Positions 22,852 through 33,932 of a stretch of DNA of 57,002 bases are shown one piece after another. Each line of letters begins with the position of its first letter. The first letter of the stretch is position 1. The notes under the pieces were generated by a model. That model ran no database searches, was not told the DNA's origin, and saw only the letters and a program-made list of their open reading frames with translations. Source of the DNA: Mycoplasmatales bacterium (GTDB lineage: Bacteria > Bacillota_I > Bacilli_A > Mycoplasmatales > Metamycoplasmataceae); contig JABSQT010000005.1 of assembly GCA_013215715.1 (NCBI GenBank), forward strand, positions 1 to 57,002. Reading direction: 5' to 3'. Position numbers and translations under genes: made by a program.

Positions 22852-23433
22852 ATGAAAAAAAATAAACGTGGCTTAGTAGCTAACTATTTTAAACCTTCAA
22901 TGTATGTTAGATCTTTTAAAGATGTTAATATCAATTCATTAAAAGAACAAGGAATAAAATTATTTTTATGTGATTTAGATAATACATTAGTTCCTCATTA
23001 TACTCGTTTGCCAAATAAAGAAGTTCTAAGATTTATTAAAACAGTTGAATCTTATGGAATTGAATTCGTTGTTGTTTCAAATAATACCAAAAAGAGGGTT
23101 GATATGTTTTGCGAAAGGGCAAATATCAAACAATGAAAAGGTAATGCTAAAAAGCCTCTTAAATCATCAATTTCAAATATTATGAAGAATGCTGCTGTTG
23201 AGCCCAGAGAAACAATCTTTATGGGAGATATGATTATTACTGATATTTTGATTGCTAACCGCATGAAAATGGAATCAATATTAGTGCAACCTTTAGTTTC
23301 TACGGATTATAAAATGTCATCTTTACATAGATTTTTAGAGGATGTAGTCTATAAAAGACTAGAAAAAAAGAACATTCTTAAGCGTGGTAAATATTCTTTA
23401 GGACATTTAAAAACTTCCTTTGAGCTTTTATAG
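22852..23433 (+). CDS. yqeG: YqeG-family HAD-IIIA phosphatase
   Basis: A 193-aa haloacid-dehalogenase-fold phosphatase. Motif I is DLDNTLV (residues 41-47, nucleophile Asp41), motif II VVSNNT, and the acidic motif GDMIITD. In Bacillus the gene opens the yqeG-yqeH-aroE-yhbY-nadD-yqeK cluster; here it directly precedes the nadD-yqeK fusion, the middle genes being absent. The substrate is unknown; phosphatidylglycerophosphate phosphatase activity is known for some relatives. One TGA Trp is read. Confidence 0.88.
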
Positions 23434-23442
23434 CTCTTTTTC
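23422..23442 (+). terminator. Terminator after yqeG
   Basis: GAGCT/AGCTC stem overlapping the yqeG stop, followed by T5. Confidence 0.6.
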
Positions 23443-23462
23443 TTATATAATTAATTTAAATT

Positions 23463-24542
23463 ATGAAAATAGGAATATTTGGCGGATCATTTAATCCAGC
23501 CCACAAAGGACACATAAACGTTGCAAAATTTGCAATGTCAGAGCTAAGTTTAGATAAATTGTATTTTGTACCTGCATATCAATCACCTTTTAAGTCAAAA
23601 GTAAAATATCTTGATGCTAAAGATAGGATAAATATGTTAAATCTTGTTAAACCTAAAAAAACAGAGGTATCTTTATTTGAGATTAATAGAAAAGGAACTT
23701 CTTACACAATAGAAACTATTAAACATTTTAGGAAGCAATTCCCTAATGATGAATTAGTATTACTTATTGGTAGTGATAATCTTTATAAATTACACAAATG
23801 AAAAGATATAGATATCATTGCAAAAGAAGCAACAATTGTAATTTTCCAAAGAGAAGATGTTTTTTCAAAAATAAACATTAAAAAATATAATGCTACTTTA
23901 CTTAAAAACAAAAGGTGAACACATTCATCATCAAACGCACGTTCAGGAGATTTTACAGGACTTGATGAAAAGGTGAATGAATATATCGGAAACAATAAAT
24001 TACTTCTACTAGAAATTGGTAGAGCTAATTTAACTGTGCGTAGACACAAACATTGTATTGCGGCAGCATCTATGGCAGCTGATCTAGCAAAGGCTAATGG
24101 TATAAGTGCTAAGCAAGCATGAGTTGCAGCTTTAATGCATGATATAACAAAAGAATGAAGCAATGAAAAACATAAAGAATTTTTATTAGAGCGTGGTTTT
24201 GATCCTTCAGGTACACCAGAATTAATTTGACACCAATGAACTGGTGCATTATGACTTAAAGATATTTATAAGGTTAACGATGATGAAATCGTTAATGCTA
24301 TATTCAAACACTCAAATGCTGATGCGATGCCTTTTGAAGACTTAACAACACTAGATAAAATAGTATATGTTGCAGATAAGTTATGTGATGGTAGAAGGTA
24401 TCCAGGTATTCAAGAACACAGAAAATTAGCTATGGAAAATCTTGATGCTGGATTTAAAGCTGCGGCAGAATTCGCAAGAACTGAAATAACAAAAAAATAC
24501 GGAAGTGTAAATCACTTCACTTTAAAGAAAGTCGGTAAATAA
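23463..24542 (+). CDS. nadD: Fusion of nicotinate-nucleotide adenylyltransferase and YqeK HD hydrolase
   Basis: A 359-aa two-domain protein. Residues 1 to about 170 are NadD, which makes deamido-NAD from nicotinate mononucleotide and ATP: GGSFNPAHKGH carries the HxGH of the nucleotidyltransferase fold, and LIGSDNLYKLHKW matches the family. Residues about 180-359 are an HD-domain hydrolase of the YqeK type (His226-Asp227 in ALMHDITKEW, then KHSNAD and VYVADKL); YqeK homologues cleave Ap4A symmetrically. In most Firmicutes these are separate adjacent genes. I read the frame across eight TGA codons with no TAA or TAG. TATAAT is 11 bases upstream. It overlaps mtnN by one base. Confidence 0.92.
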
Positions 24543-25195
24543 TGATTGGTTTAATAATTGCAGATAAACATGAATTGAATAAAATTCGTTGAACTGAAAA
24601 AGAAGAAGTTACTAAAAATGGATTTGATTTTATTGTTTATGAAGTTAATGGACAGGATGTAGTAGTTTCTCATTCTGGCATAGGTGTAGTAAAGGCTGCG
24701 GCATGTATACAAGAAATGATTTCTTCATTTAATGTGACTAAAGTTTATAACTATGGGGCTGTTGGAGCAGATTCAACACTTGAAATTTTTGATATAGTTG
24801 TTCCCAAAAAAATATACTTCCACGATGTTATTACTCCTTGATATCCAAGAGGTCAAGTCCCTGGTGATGTTCAATTTTATATAAATAATTTAAGAATACC
24901 TGGCGTTAAAAATAATCCAATAGCTTCTGGTATGAAATTTATTTCATCAGAAGAAGATGTAAAAGAAATACAAAAAGATCTTGTTGTAAGTATCTTTGAT
25001 ATGGAAACAGCTGGCATGGCTCAAATAGCATATAATAATAATGTTGAATTATATGTATTGAAATGTGTATCAGATATCATTGGCAAGGATTCTTCAAGAC
25101 TAGGTGATATTAATCACAGAATAACTGAAGCTGGTAAAATAGCTTTCCAAAAAATGATGGAGTTAATTGATAAAGCAACAAAAAACGCTAACTAA
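24542..25195 (+). CDS. mtnN: 5'-methylthioadenosine/S-adenosylhomocysteine nucleosidase
   Basis: A 217-aa enzyme that removes adenine from SAH and methylthioadenosine, clearing the by-product of methylation. Family marks are SGIGVVKAA, YNYGAVGA and the catalytic-site DMETAGMAQIAY, with CVSDI near the end. It follows the nadD fusion with TAATG overlap, so it is translationally coupled. The adenine released can feed nucleotide salvage. Ends in a strong hairpin. Confidence 0.92.
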
Positions 25196-25214
25196 GCATT
25201 TTTGTTGCTTTTTT
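25174..25214 (+). terminator. Terminator after mtnN
   Basis: AGCAACAAAAA/TTTTTGTTGCT, an 11-bp stem whose loop includes the mtnN stop codon; T6 follows. Confidence 0.78.
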
Positions 25215-25538
25215 ATAATTGAAATAATACATTAGTCAAATTATTAATTTTAATGGAAATAATCCAATTAAAGAAATTGCAAACAATACTCAAACTGAAT
25301 ATGCATTAATAATAACTTTTTTATGGAGTTGTGCAATAATAATAAATCAAAATAAATCCGCTATTAAAAATCCTTCTACTATTCAAAAAATTAAGGGTAA
25401 TGATTTGTTATTTATGGTTTCTTTATGCACAATGCTATAAAGTAAGAAAAAAGTGTTGATCATAATAAATACCACTATAAATACCATTGCTAAATAAGAA
25501 AAACCTCTAACATTTATTCTATTTTCATTTCGTTGCAC
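25188..25538 (-). CDS. Small membrane protein, GTG start
   Basis: A 116-aa hydrophobic protein with about three membrane helices (residues 15-35, 48-66, 80-103) and a Lys-rich tail; I do not recognise a family. GTG at 25538 is preferred since GGAGG stands 5 bases upstream, whereas the overlapping ATG (25540) is followed by a stop after eight codons. Four TGA Trp codons hide it in the standard code. Its 3' end overlaps the convergent mtnN gene by 8 bases. Confidence 0.6.
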
Positions 25539-25658
25539 ATTACCTCCAATAATTATAAATATTTTACATTAATTCAAAAAAATGTTATAGTTTAACGTAA
25601 CTTTATTTTCTAAAGATAATTAAAAAAACATTTTGATTTTCAAAAAAAGGGGGATTAT

Positions 25659-26513
25659 ATGTATGAAAAGTTAAATATTTGAGGTAGGATACAAGGTCCG
25701 CTTGCTGTTGTGTTAATTTTTATAGGTTTTGCAGTGATGTTGGGAATGCGTTTAAGATTCAATAAACGTTTCAATGATAAATCTATCACATTACACTTAA
25801 GGATTTTAGGTGTTGTATTAGGGATGCTTGAATTATCTTTTATAATCACCTTTGCAAGTATTGGTGCTTGATGACATTTATTATATGGAGATTTATGTTC
25901 TTTTCTTTCTCTAGTAGCACCATTTATTTTATTTAGCGGAAATAGAAAAATTATAAAATGAACACTACCTTGATTATTTATAGGGGGATTCTTAACACTC
26001 ATTTCTGCAAGTTATGATTATATTCCGGAGCATTCTTGATGACCTGATAGAGTTATATCTTATATTAAACACTCAGTTATGTTGATAGTAGCTATATATG
26101 GATTAATAACTATTGGTAAATACGAAAAGAAAGATTTTTTAGGAACTTTTATCTTTATAGCTATATTTATAGTATTTGTAATATTGATTACCGGTATTCC
26201 TTATTGAACTGCTAAATCTTCTTTATGAAAAGATAGGTTAGGCATGTTCTCAACAGCCTTACTAGAACCAAGTTATAGAACTATTGTAACTAAATTAGAT
26301 AATGGTTCTATTGTGCTGGTAAGTGAATCTTATGCATTCATGAAAGATATAGCACCTTATCCATTTCCAACATTAATCTTTTATGCATTTTCTGTTTCGT
26401 GATGTTTGAGCATTGCGTATGTATCTACATTCCTTTCACAATGATTCAACATGGAAAAAGTCAATACACCCAAAATAGTTAAATTCATTAGAAATAAATG
26501 AAATAAAAAATAA
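25659..26513 (+). CDS. YwaF-like (TIGR02206-type) integral membrane protein
   Basis: A 284-aa membrane protein with seven or so helices. The layout HxxxQ-less core LHLRILG, GDLCSFLSLVAPF, and then HSVMLIVAIYGL resembles the YwaF/TIGR02206 family, whose function is unknown. I read the complete frame; about 15 TGA codons are Trp, unusually many. AGGGGGATT precedes the ATG. It is divergent from the GTG-start membrane protein and lies next to a decayed transposase. The family call rests on layout by eye only. Confidence 0.65.
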
Positions 26514-26563
26514 GGCATTAAACATTGATAAAAAAATCTACATTCGAAAGGATGTAGTTTTAT

Positions 26564-26948
26564 ATGTCAAAACACAAAACAAAAGAAGAGTGAATTTATT
26601 GATTTAAAAAATATGAAAATAATAATTGACTTTGAAAAGATTATTATTCAATAATTAACTTTAATTCAAAAAACAACCAATAGATATCATTACAAACAAG
26701 ATATTTGTACAAAGTAAACCCAGTCGTAATATATAATCTTTTATAAGTACAAACAATAGAAAATGTTAGATAATACTGTTATGAGTAAAAGATCAATAAA
26801 AGAAAACCAACGAGGAAATCAATAACTTCATCAATAACATAACTGACGAAGAAAAAAGAACATCATAAGAGAATGCGTCAAAAGAAACGAAAGAGATAAA
26901 GAAAAAGCTCAATATGATGGTTTTTTATATCTAAGATTCTTTTATTAA
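26564..26948 (+). pseudogene. Remnant of an IS3/IS150-type transposase OrfA
   Basis: Broken coding debris. From ATG 26564 a 39-codon frame opens with KTKEEWIYWFKKYE, a helix-turn-helix start seen in mycoplasma insertion sequences, then stops at TAG. Further on, two other frames give EEINNFINNITDEEKR and, after a one-base shift, ECVKRNERDKEKAQYDGF up to TAA 26946, matching the acidic/basic coiled region of such OrfA proteins. No OrfB, no flanking direct repeat and no terminal inverted repeats are visible, so the element is dead and mostly deleted. Confidence 0.5.
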
Positions 26949-27026
26949 GAATGTACATAGTTAGTGCTTATGCAATCTAAACTATAGAATTTATTTGCCC
27001 ACTTTTATTTGCTTATTTTTTTATTT

Positions 27027-27329
27027 TTAAAAATCGAACCTATAAAGTTTAACTTCTTTAAGTTTTTTAATAGTTTTGATAGCAAGCTCATCTAATGCTT
27101 CAACCAAATTTTTATTATTCATCTTAACACTTACTTTCTTTGTATACTGTTGTTCATAAAATAAAACTTCTTTACCAGCTTTATTTAATTCGAATTTCAA
27201 TTTTGTTTCAATTGCGTTTAACATTTTTGTAGTTTTGCAATTACATTTAGTGAAATTCTTACATTTACAAATTGCTTTTGCAATTTTTTTATAAAATTTT
27301 TCTTTCAGTTCTTTGTCTATTGTTTGCAT
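27027..27329 (-). CDS. Cysteine-cluster small protein of unknown function
   Basis: A 100-aa soluble, Lys-rich protein. The only strong feature is a cluster CKCKNFTKCNCK (residues 21-32), four cysteines in two CxC pairs, suited to a metal or Fe-S site. It carries no TGA codon. GGAGG lies 5 bases before the ATG, supporting expression. It sits alone between the transposase remnant and rnhB. I know no family for it. Confidence 0.65.
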   Translation of the reverse strand: MQTIDKELKEKFYKKIAKAICKCKNFTKCNCKTTKMLNAIETKLKFELNKAGKEVLFYEQQYTKKVSVKMNNKNLVEALDELAIKTIKKLKEVKLYRFDF

Positions 27330-27511
27330 AGTTCCTCCAATACCGTAAGTGAATTATACTTATTTAAAGATTAATTGTTTAGTTATTTAATTTTAAATAG
27401 CTTTTATTAGTAATTTAAAACTTTAAAATCATAAAAATATATGAATTTATTTACAAAAACTTTAAACACAATTAAACTATACAAAGAATTTCAAAGTTAT
27501 AGTAAAAATTG

Positions 27512-27517
27512 TATACT
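27512..27517 (+). promoter_or_regulatory. -10 box TATACT of rnhB
   Basis: TATACT exactly 6 bases before ATG 27524 with no Shine-Dalgarno. This spacing decides the start: an upstream TTG at 27509 would lie before the predicted transcription start. Confidence 0.55.
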
Positions 27518-27523
27518 TTACTT

Positions 27524-28117
27524 ATGTATAAATATGAACAAGAATTAATTAACAAAGGAATTAAATATATAGCAGGTTGTGACGAAGCGGGTAGAGGCCC
27601 TATGGCTGGACCTGTGGTTGCTGCAGCTTGTATATTACCTTTAAATTACAAGAATGATTTAATAGATGATTCAAAGAAGCTGACGGAAAAAAAGCGTGAA
27701 CTTGCTTTCAAACAAATCAAACAAGATGCAATAGATTTCAATATTCAAATTATCAATGCAAATGAAGTGGATAACTTAAATCCTAAAGAAGCGTCAAGAA
27801 TTGCTATGACTAACGCAATAAAAAGTTTAAAACCCCAACCCGAACATGTTTTAGTTGATTTCGAAATTGTGTATGTTGAAATAGAGCAACAAGGAATTAA
27901 AAAAGGAGACTCTCTTTCTTTAACAATAGCTGCAGCAAGCATATTGGCAAAAGTTACACGAGATAGAATTATGAACGAATATGCAAAAGAATACCCTAAC
28001 TATGGATTTGAAAAACATAAGGGTTATGTTACAAAAATGCATCAAGAAGCTCTTGAAAAATATGGAGTTACAAAAATTCATAGAAAGAGTTATAAACCAG
28101 TTCAAAAGTTCTTATAG
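27524..28117 (+). CDS. rnhB: Ribonuclease HII
   Basis: A 197-aa endonuclease that removes ribonucleotides and RNA primers from DNA. The catalytic segment GCDEAGRGPMAGP has the paired Asp20-Glu21, a third acidic residue lies in LVDF, and SILAKVTRDR with the GF..HKGY segment (GFEKHKGYVTK) complete the RNase HII signature. ATG 27524 is chosen over TTG 27509 by the promoter spacing. Own terminator downstream. Confidence 0.95.
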   Translation: MYKYEQELINKGIKYIAGCDEAGRGPMAGPVVAAACILPLNYKNDLIDDSKKLTEKKRELAFKQIKQDAIDFNIQIINANEVDNLNPKEASRIAMTNAIKSLKPQPEHVLVDFEIVYVEIEQQGIKKGDSLSLTIAAASILAKVTRDRIMNEYAKEYPNYGFEKHKGYVTKMHQEALEKYGVTKIHRKSYKPVQKFL

Positions 28118-28138
28118 TAAGGTTAAAACCTTATTTTC
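28118..28138 (+). terminator. Terminator after rnhB
   Basis: TAAGGT/ACCTTA stem with loop TAAA, then TTTT. Confidence 0.62.
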
Positions 28139-28195
28139 ATTGTTTCTTTACAGCTAATTAATGTATTATAATTCTTTAAATGAAAGGTGGTTAAT

Positions 28196-29974
28196 ATGAT
28201 TAAACCAGTTATGCTAGCGGATGTAAGTTTATCTTATAAAACAAAAGAAGATTTTGAAAAAGTTGTTGTAAAAATGAAGGATGGATTACAAACTTTCTTA
28301 GAAATGAACTTCGATGATATTACCAATTTAAAACTTAAAGACTTTGTTAATCAATACAATAATATGATGGGTATGATTGAATACACATATACATATTTAA
28401 ATGTTCAATATTTTTCAGATACTAGAAAAAATGAATTACTAAAAGAATCTGAACCAATTCATGAAGTGATTGATTCATTTGAATTGAAAGTTTCTAAATT
28501 AAGTGAGCAATTAGTTGCTTTTGGAAGTGAAAAGGTTTTAAAGATAATTAGAAACGATAAAAAGTTAAAAAAATGAGAAGAATTATTTTCTTCAAAAATA
28601 AGACGTCAAGTAGGAATCCTTACTCCTGAACAGCATAAAGAGAAAGCTTTATACACTAAGGAATTCACTAAAAATTCATTGAAAGCTCAAGAACTTGGAA
28701 ATAAACCAGTTGTAAAACCTTTTATTAAAGATGGTAAAAAAATAACTGAAGATGAAGAAAATGTTATATCTATCGATCCTACACAAGACAGAGACTTAAG
28801 AAAACAAATTTTTATCCATAGTTTCGAAGATAAAAGAGATAACAATAAGGAAGTTACATTAGGTGTTGCAAATTATATTAATAAACGTACTGAATATCTA
28901 AAAAAATTCGGTTACAATTCATACCAACAATTTATTAGTCAAAAGAGGGATGAGGTCCCTGGTTTTGCGAAGGGAGTGATGCAAACTTCAAAAGAATTAT
29001 ATAAAGAACTCTATTCTAAATATATCTTTAAATTAAATGAATATAGAAAAACAAGTTTTAACCTAGAGAAAATTGAACCTTGAGATGAAAAAGCATATCC
29101 ATCAAAAATAGTGCCAATCTCATTAAAAGAAATTATTGACTTTTACCAAAATGAAGTAAGGGAGATTTTCCCAAAAGAAAGCAAATACATAATAGATAAC
29201 TTTTCAATAGAAGGTACTTTAGCAATTTTAGAGAGTGAGCACAAATACAACGGTGCTGCAGCAACATGAACTGGAAATAACAACATTTATTATGTAACTC
29301 AAAGTTACATAGATAGCAACCCATATTCAGCTTCAACCCTTGCACATGAAATGGGTCATACAATGCACATAGTTGCAGCAAAACTAAATAAACCAATCGA
29401 AGAGGCAAGATTCTCACTAGCAATAGGTGAGGCGGTTGCAGATACATTCTCTATGTTATTCGCTTTTTCTTCTATGGATAAAGAAACAAAATACGCAAAA
29501 ACAATTGCTTATGAAGCTTTAGCTAGATTATTAGCAGTAACAAATAAGTTTGCAACCTCGACACTTGCAGAAGATACTTTATATGAAATGGCTTGAAAAG
29601 GTGAAACTATTACCCCAGAAATAATTCATGAAGTTGTTTATAAAGAAAATCTTTCAATCAAACCAAATGAAGAACCCACTATTGTTGATGGAATTAATTT
29701 AACCAAAAAGGGTTCTGTCTTAGGATACTTTTCAATGGATAATCACTATACATATTCAAGTTACACCATTTCATTTATTCTTGCAATTTACTTAGCAGAT
29801 CAAATAAGAAGCGGTAATACCGAAACATTTATTAAAATTCTAAATATGGGTGGTGAAGAATACTCAACAAATACCATTCTTGAAAAAGTGGGTATTGACA
29901 TCAACTCTAAAGATGTTAAAGATGTAGTGTTAAAAACATCAGAGGAAATAACAAACTACATAATCAATAAATAA
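28196..29974 (+). CDS. pepF: Oligoendopeptidase F
   Basis: A 592-aa cytosolic zinc metallopeptidase, family M3, that trims oligopeptides imported for nutrition. The zinc motif HEMGH is at residues 384-388 and the third ligand Glu follows in GEAVADTFSM. The N-terminal half is the helical substrate-cage domain. ATG 28196 is chosen over in-frame GTG 28187, which would overlap the ribosome site AAAGGTGG. Four TGA codons are read as Trp. Normal length for the family. Confidence 0.94.
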
Positions 29975-29999
29975 AAAATAGGTTTTTCCCTATTTTTTA
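29971..29999. terminator. Bidirectional terminator between pepF and fhs
   Basis: AAAAATAGG/CCTATTTTT stem, symmetrical, between convergent genes. Confidence 0.75.
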
Positions 30000-30000
30000 T

Positions 30001-31629
30001 TTATGAAACGCCTTTAATAATTCCATCGATAATATCTATCTTTTCTGCTGTGGGTGTTTTCGGTAACCCTGGCATTACAAGAATATCATCACAATATAAT
30101 GTTATGAAGTCAGCTCCATTAGATAACTTAATTTTGTTAATTGTTATAATAAAATCTTCAGGTGCGCCCAATAACTTAGGATCACTTGATAGTGAAACGG
30201 GTGTTTTAGCAACACAAATCATTTTTTTATCAAGATTATTCTTTTCTAGATAAACAATTGTTTCTTTAGCTTCATTTGAAAAAACAATTTTACTTGTTCC
30301 ATAGATTGTTTTAGCTAACTTTTTCATCTTAACTTCAATCGAGTCTTGAATATCATATGTAAAATTAATTTTAGTATCATTTTCCATTGTTCTCATTAAT
30401 GTTTCCACTAATTCTTCGCCACCTTTAGAACCATATTCTCAAACTTTTGAAATTGCAAAATTTAAACCTTCATCTTTAGTTCATTTTTCTATATATTGAA
30501 CTTCTGAACTTCAATCACCAATAAAGTTGTTTAAAGTTACAACTAAAGGCAAGTTGAATGAATTAATTATTTTTATATGCCTTTTTAAATTTTTAATACC
30601 CATTTCTAATGCTTTTAAATCTTCTTTCTTTAAATCAATTAATTGAGCACCACCTTGCATTTTTAATGCACGAATCGTTGTTACCAACACAACAGCATTA
30701 GGCGATATTTCAGCAATTCTTGATTTTATATTTAGAAACTTCTCTGCACCTAAATCCGAACCAAAACCAGCTTCCGTTACAACATAATCAGATAGCGATA
30801 GCGCTGTTTTTGTTGCAATAATACTATTACACCCATGAGCTATATTAGCGAATGGTCCCCCATGTATTAAAGCAGGATTATTTTCAAGAGTTTGAACTAA
30901 GTTTGGTTTAATAGCGTCTTTTAATAAAGCCATCATCGATCCAATAACGTTTAACTCTTTAGCGAATATCGGCTTCTCATCTGAAAATCCAATAATAATT
31001 TTCTCTAATCTTGTTCTCAAATCTTTTGAATTTTTAGCCAAACAAAATATAGCCATTAATTCAGAAGCTGCTGTAATTTGAAACATCTCTTTACGTTCAT
31101 GTTTCTTACCATTTTTAATAATTATATTTCTTAGTGCTCTATCATTCATATCAATACATCTAGTTCAAACAACTTTTGTGATATTTAATTCATTTCCGAA
31201 ATAAATATGATTATCAATAGCAGCACTCAATAAGTTATTTGCTGTTGTGATAGCATGAAAATCCCCTGTGAAATGTAAGTTTATTTCATCAATAGGTGCA
31301 ACTTGTGATTTTCCACCTCCGGTTGCTCCACCTTTTCTACCGAAAACAGGTCCCAATGAAGGTTCTCTTAATGCCAACATAGTTTTATAACCCATTGCAT
31401 TCATTGAATCAGCTAACCCAATAGAAGTAGTTGTTTTACCTTCTCCAGCGGGAGTGGGATTAATAGCAGTAACTAAGACCAATTTACCTTTTGGAGCAGA
31501 AAGAGATTCCACTTTTGCTTTTGTTTTTCCATAGGTTATGAATTTTTCAATACCTGCTTTCCTTGCAACTTCATTTATATTATTTAATTGTGCTGATTGA
31601 GCTATATCTGTGTCTGTTATTTTTTTCAT
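30001..31629 (-). CDS. fhs: Formate-tetrahydrofolate ligase
   Basis: A 542-aa enzyme making 10-formyl-THF from formate, THF and ATP. The P-loop-like [10 protein letters not shown] (about 58-67), [19 protein letters not shown] and FTGDFHAI are hallmarks of FTHFS. Length is near the family 555 aa. AGAGGT precedes the ATG. The product feeds formylation of initiator tRNA by fmt, which lies in the same window at 53.3 kb. In-frame TGAs mark Trp at four positions. Confidence 0.96.
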
Positions 31630-31710
31630 AAATACCTCTTTTATTTTGAAATTTACTTAATTGTAATTATATTAATATTTTAACACCTTTAATGGTGCTT
31701 ACTTTCAATT

Positions 31711-31736
31711 AAAAAAACACCAGCAATTATTGCATG
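31711..31736 (-). terminator. Probable terminator of the purine salvage operon
   Basis: After the hpt stop, CCATGCAA-TAA-TTGCTGG can fold, and seven T follow after GTG. The stem has a bulge. Confidence 0.5.
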
Positions 31737-31751
31737 GCATTAATTTTATGA

Positions 31752-32300
31752 TTAATAATATTCTTTTTTTAATATACCTATATAAGGTAAATGTCTTAGG
31801 TCGTCATTCAAATCAAATCCAAATCCGACAACATAATCATTTGGTAACTCGATACCATGTCATGTTGGCTCAAACTCTATTTTTCTAGCTGATGGTTTAT
31901 TAGCTAAAACTGCTGATGAAATTGTTTTGGCTCCCAATTTATTAAAATAGCCATATAAGAATTCCAACGTATATCCGGAGTCAATGATATCTTCAATTAT
32001 AATAACATTCTTATTTTTTACATTTGTGGTGTGTTTGGCAATTAATTTCACTTCTCTAGTTCCATTACTAGTTCCATTATAAGATTTTACATGTATATAA
32101 TCAGTTACAACCCTTACTCCATGTATATATTTTAATAAATGTCCATAAAAGGTAATTGCACCTTTTAAAACACAAACCAATACAACCTCTTGATCTTTGA
32201 ATGCATTAGAGATAGACTCACCTATTTCTTTTATAGGTTTGATTAAATCTTTATAATCAAATAATTTCTTTTCTATATGTTTATTTAACATATTAAGCAT
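31752..32300 (-). CDS. hpt: Hypoxanthine-guanine phosphoribosyltransferase
   Basis: A 182-aa salvage enzyme turning hypoxanthine or guanine plus PRPP into IMP or GMP. The PRPP loop VIIIEDIIDSGYTL is complete, VLKGAITFYGHLL and the SYNGT flexible loop match HGPRTs, and the C-terminal DYVVGFGFDLNDDLR binds the base. It overlaps the upstream permease by 8 bases, so it is translated by coupling and shares control by the guanine riboswitch. A second ATG three codons in is also possible. Confidence 0.95.
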
Positions 32301-33831
32301 ATAAAGGAATGGTTGCGATATATACTAAGGCAAGCACAGAAAGCGATAGCACCATTCAATTTATCTCCGTTTTAAATAAGTTTTCCTTTAGTTCACCTTC
32401 AGCCACATGATTGGAAATTGTTTTCCCTCTTTTGATTCAAATAGCTTGTTTAAGAGCAATTGTAAGATAAACGATTGAATGTGTAACAAATGCAAATGCC
32501 ATACCTAATGAAATTGAATAACCAAGCATTGTCATCATTAATCCGATAAATAATGGAATAACATCTAACTTACGTTTTCAATTAAAGTGTTTTACACTTC
32601 CGAACATCAACATACCCACAACAACGAGAGCAGGAGCTGTAACAGGGAAAATTAAACCAGAAGCAGTATTAGTTACACTTACAGGTAAGAATACCCCCAT
32701 TATTGGTCATGCAGCAATAGCAATCAAGAATAATGTTCCCGTAACTATCGATGCAACTCCAGTTTTTGCACCTGAAGAAATACCAACAGATGATTCTAAG
32801 TAAGAAGTAACTGTTGAAGTACCCATTGTTGATCCAACAACCGTACCAACAGCATCAACATGATTAGCACGTCTAAATCATTTCGCTTTTTTAGTTCCAG
32901 GTTCTGGTAAATCCATAATTTTACCAAATGCATTTAGTGTTCCTGTTGTATCAAAAAAGTCTTGATATAAGAATGTTAATATAGCAACATAGGTCATTGG
33001 CTTACCTAGCGCACTACCCATTGATGAGAATCCAGAACCAGCAACATGTTTAATTCCTTTTAAATCACCATAAGGTCTAATTAATCCACCTCAATCTTTA
33101 TGATTAATATGTAACTTATCGTTTGACATTGTATTAGTCATAATCGCAAATGCAATAGCAGCCATTACCATCGCAAGCAACATTCCAGCAGGAACTTTTG
33201 CTACTTTAAATATAATTATTAAAAATAATGTACATACTGATAAAATGACAAATGGATTTGAGAAATCTCCCATTTTAACAATAGTATTAGATACAACAAC
33301 CCCTTTTGCTGGAGTAAATGCATCAGTTCTAATAATACCTGCATCATTTAATCCAATGATCGCTAGAAAAAAACCTACACCTATGGCTAATGATAACTTA
33401 AGGTTTTTTGGAATTAATTGCATAATTTTACGTCTAAATGGAGACATAGCAATTATGAAATATAGTAAACCTGAGAAGAATGTTGCAGCAAGTGCTTCTT
33501 GCGCAGTAAGACCCATTCCCCCTTGTGATGAAGCTACGGTAAATGCGAAAAATGCATTAACTCCCATACCTGGAGCAAGTCCGAGAGGGATATTTGCATA
33601 CAAACCCATAACCATTGTGGCAAAAAATGCTGAAATAGCCGTTGCCAAGAATAATCCACCCATAATTTGTGATTTAGAAGCATCTCCACTTCATTTTGCG
33701 CTTGAAAGTAATGATGGATTAACCGCTAGTATATAAGCCATTGCAACAAATGTCGAAATACCACCGATTATTTCTTTTTTGAGTATTGCTTTTCTTGTGT
33801 CAAACTCAAAATATTTTTTCAATTTATTCAT
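32293..33831 (-). CDS. NCS2-family purine (guanine/hypoxanthine) permease
   Basis: A 512-aa inner-membrane transporter with about 12-14 helices, closest in feel to PbuG/AzgA permeases. Marks are GGISTFVAMAYILAVNP near the start and NIPLGLAPGMGVNAFFAFTV, the family QxxxTxG-like signature region with LGLAPGMG. I checked the frame through all gaps; only TGA occurs. ATG 33831 has AAAGGAAA in front. The gene is led by a guanine riboswitch and followed, overlapping, by hpt, which supports guanine/hypoxanthine as substrate. Confidence 0.92.
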
Positions 33832-33867
33832 TTGTGTTTCCTTTCGAATAGATTTGACAAATTTATG

Positions 33868-33897
33868 TAAAAAACGCACACTTACATAAGCGTGCGT
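33868..33897 (-). terminator. Regulatory terminator of the guanine riboswitch
   Basis: On the minus strand ACGCACGCTTA pairs with TAAGTGTGCGT, followed by six T, between the aptamer and the permease ribosome site. It is the OFF hairpin of the switch. Confidence 0.82.
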
Positions 33898-33932
33898 CTC
33901 TAAAGAGAGTGAGTCTAAATAAGACTTTCACT

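Noticed and set aside
27509-27523. TTG at 27509 as rnhB start
   Set aside because: The -10 box TATACT overlaps it and would place the transcription start at ATG 27524.
31665-31700. Second hairpin CACC/GGTG downstream of hpt as a terminator
   Set aside because: Only four GC-containing pairs and no T run of use; the stem at 31711-31736 is better placed.
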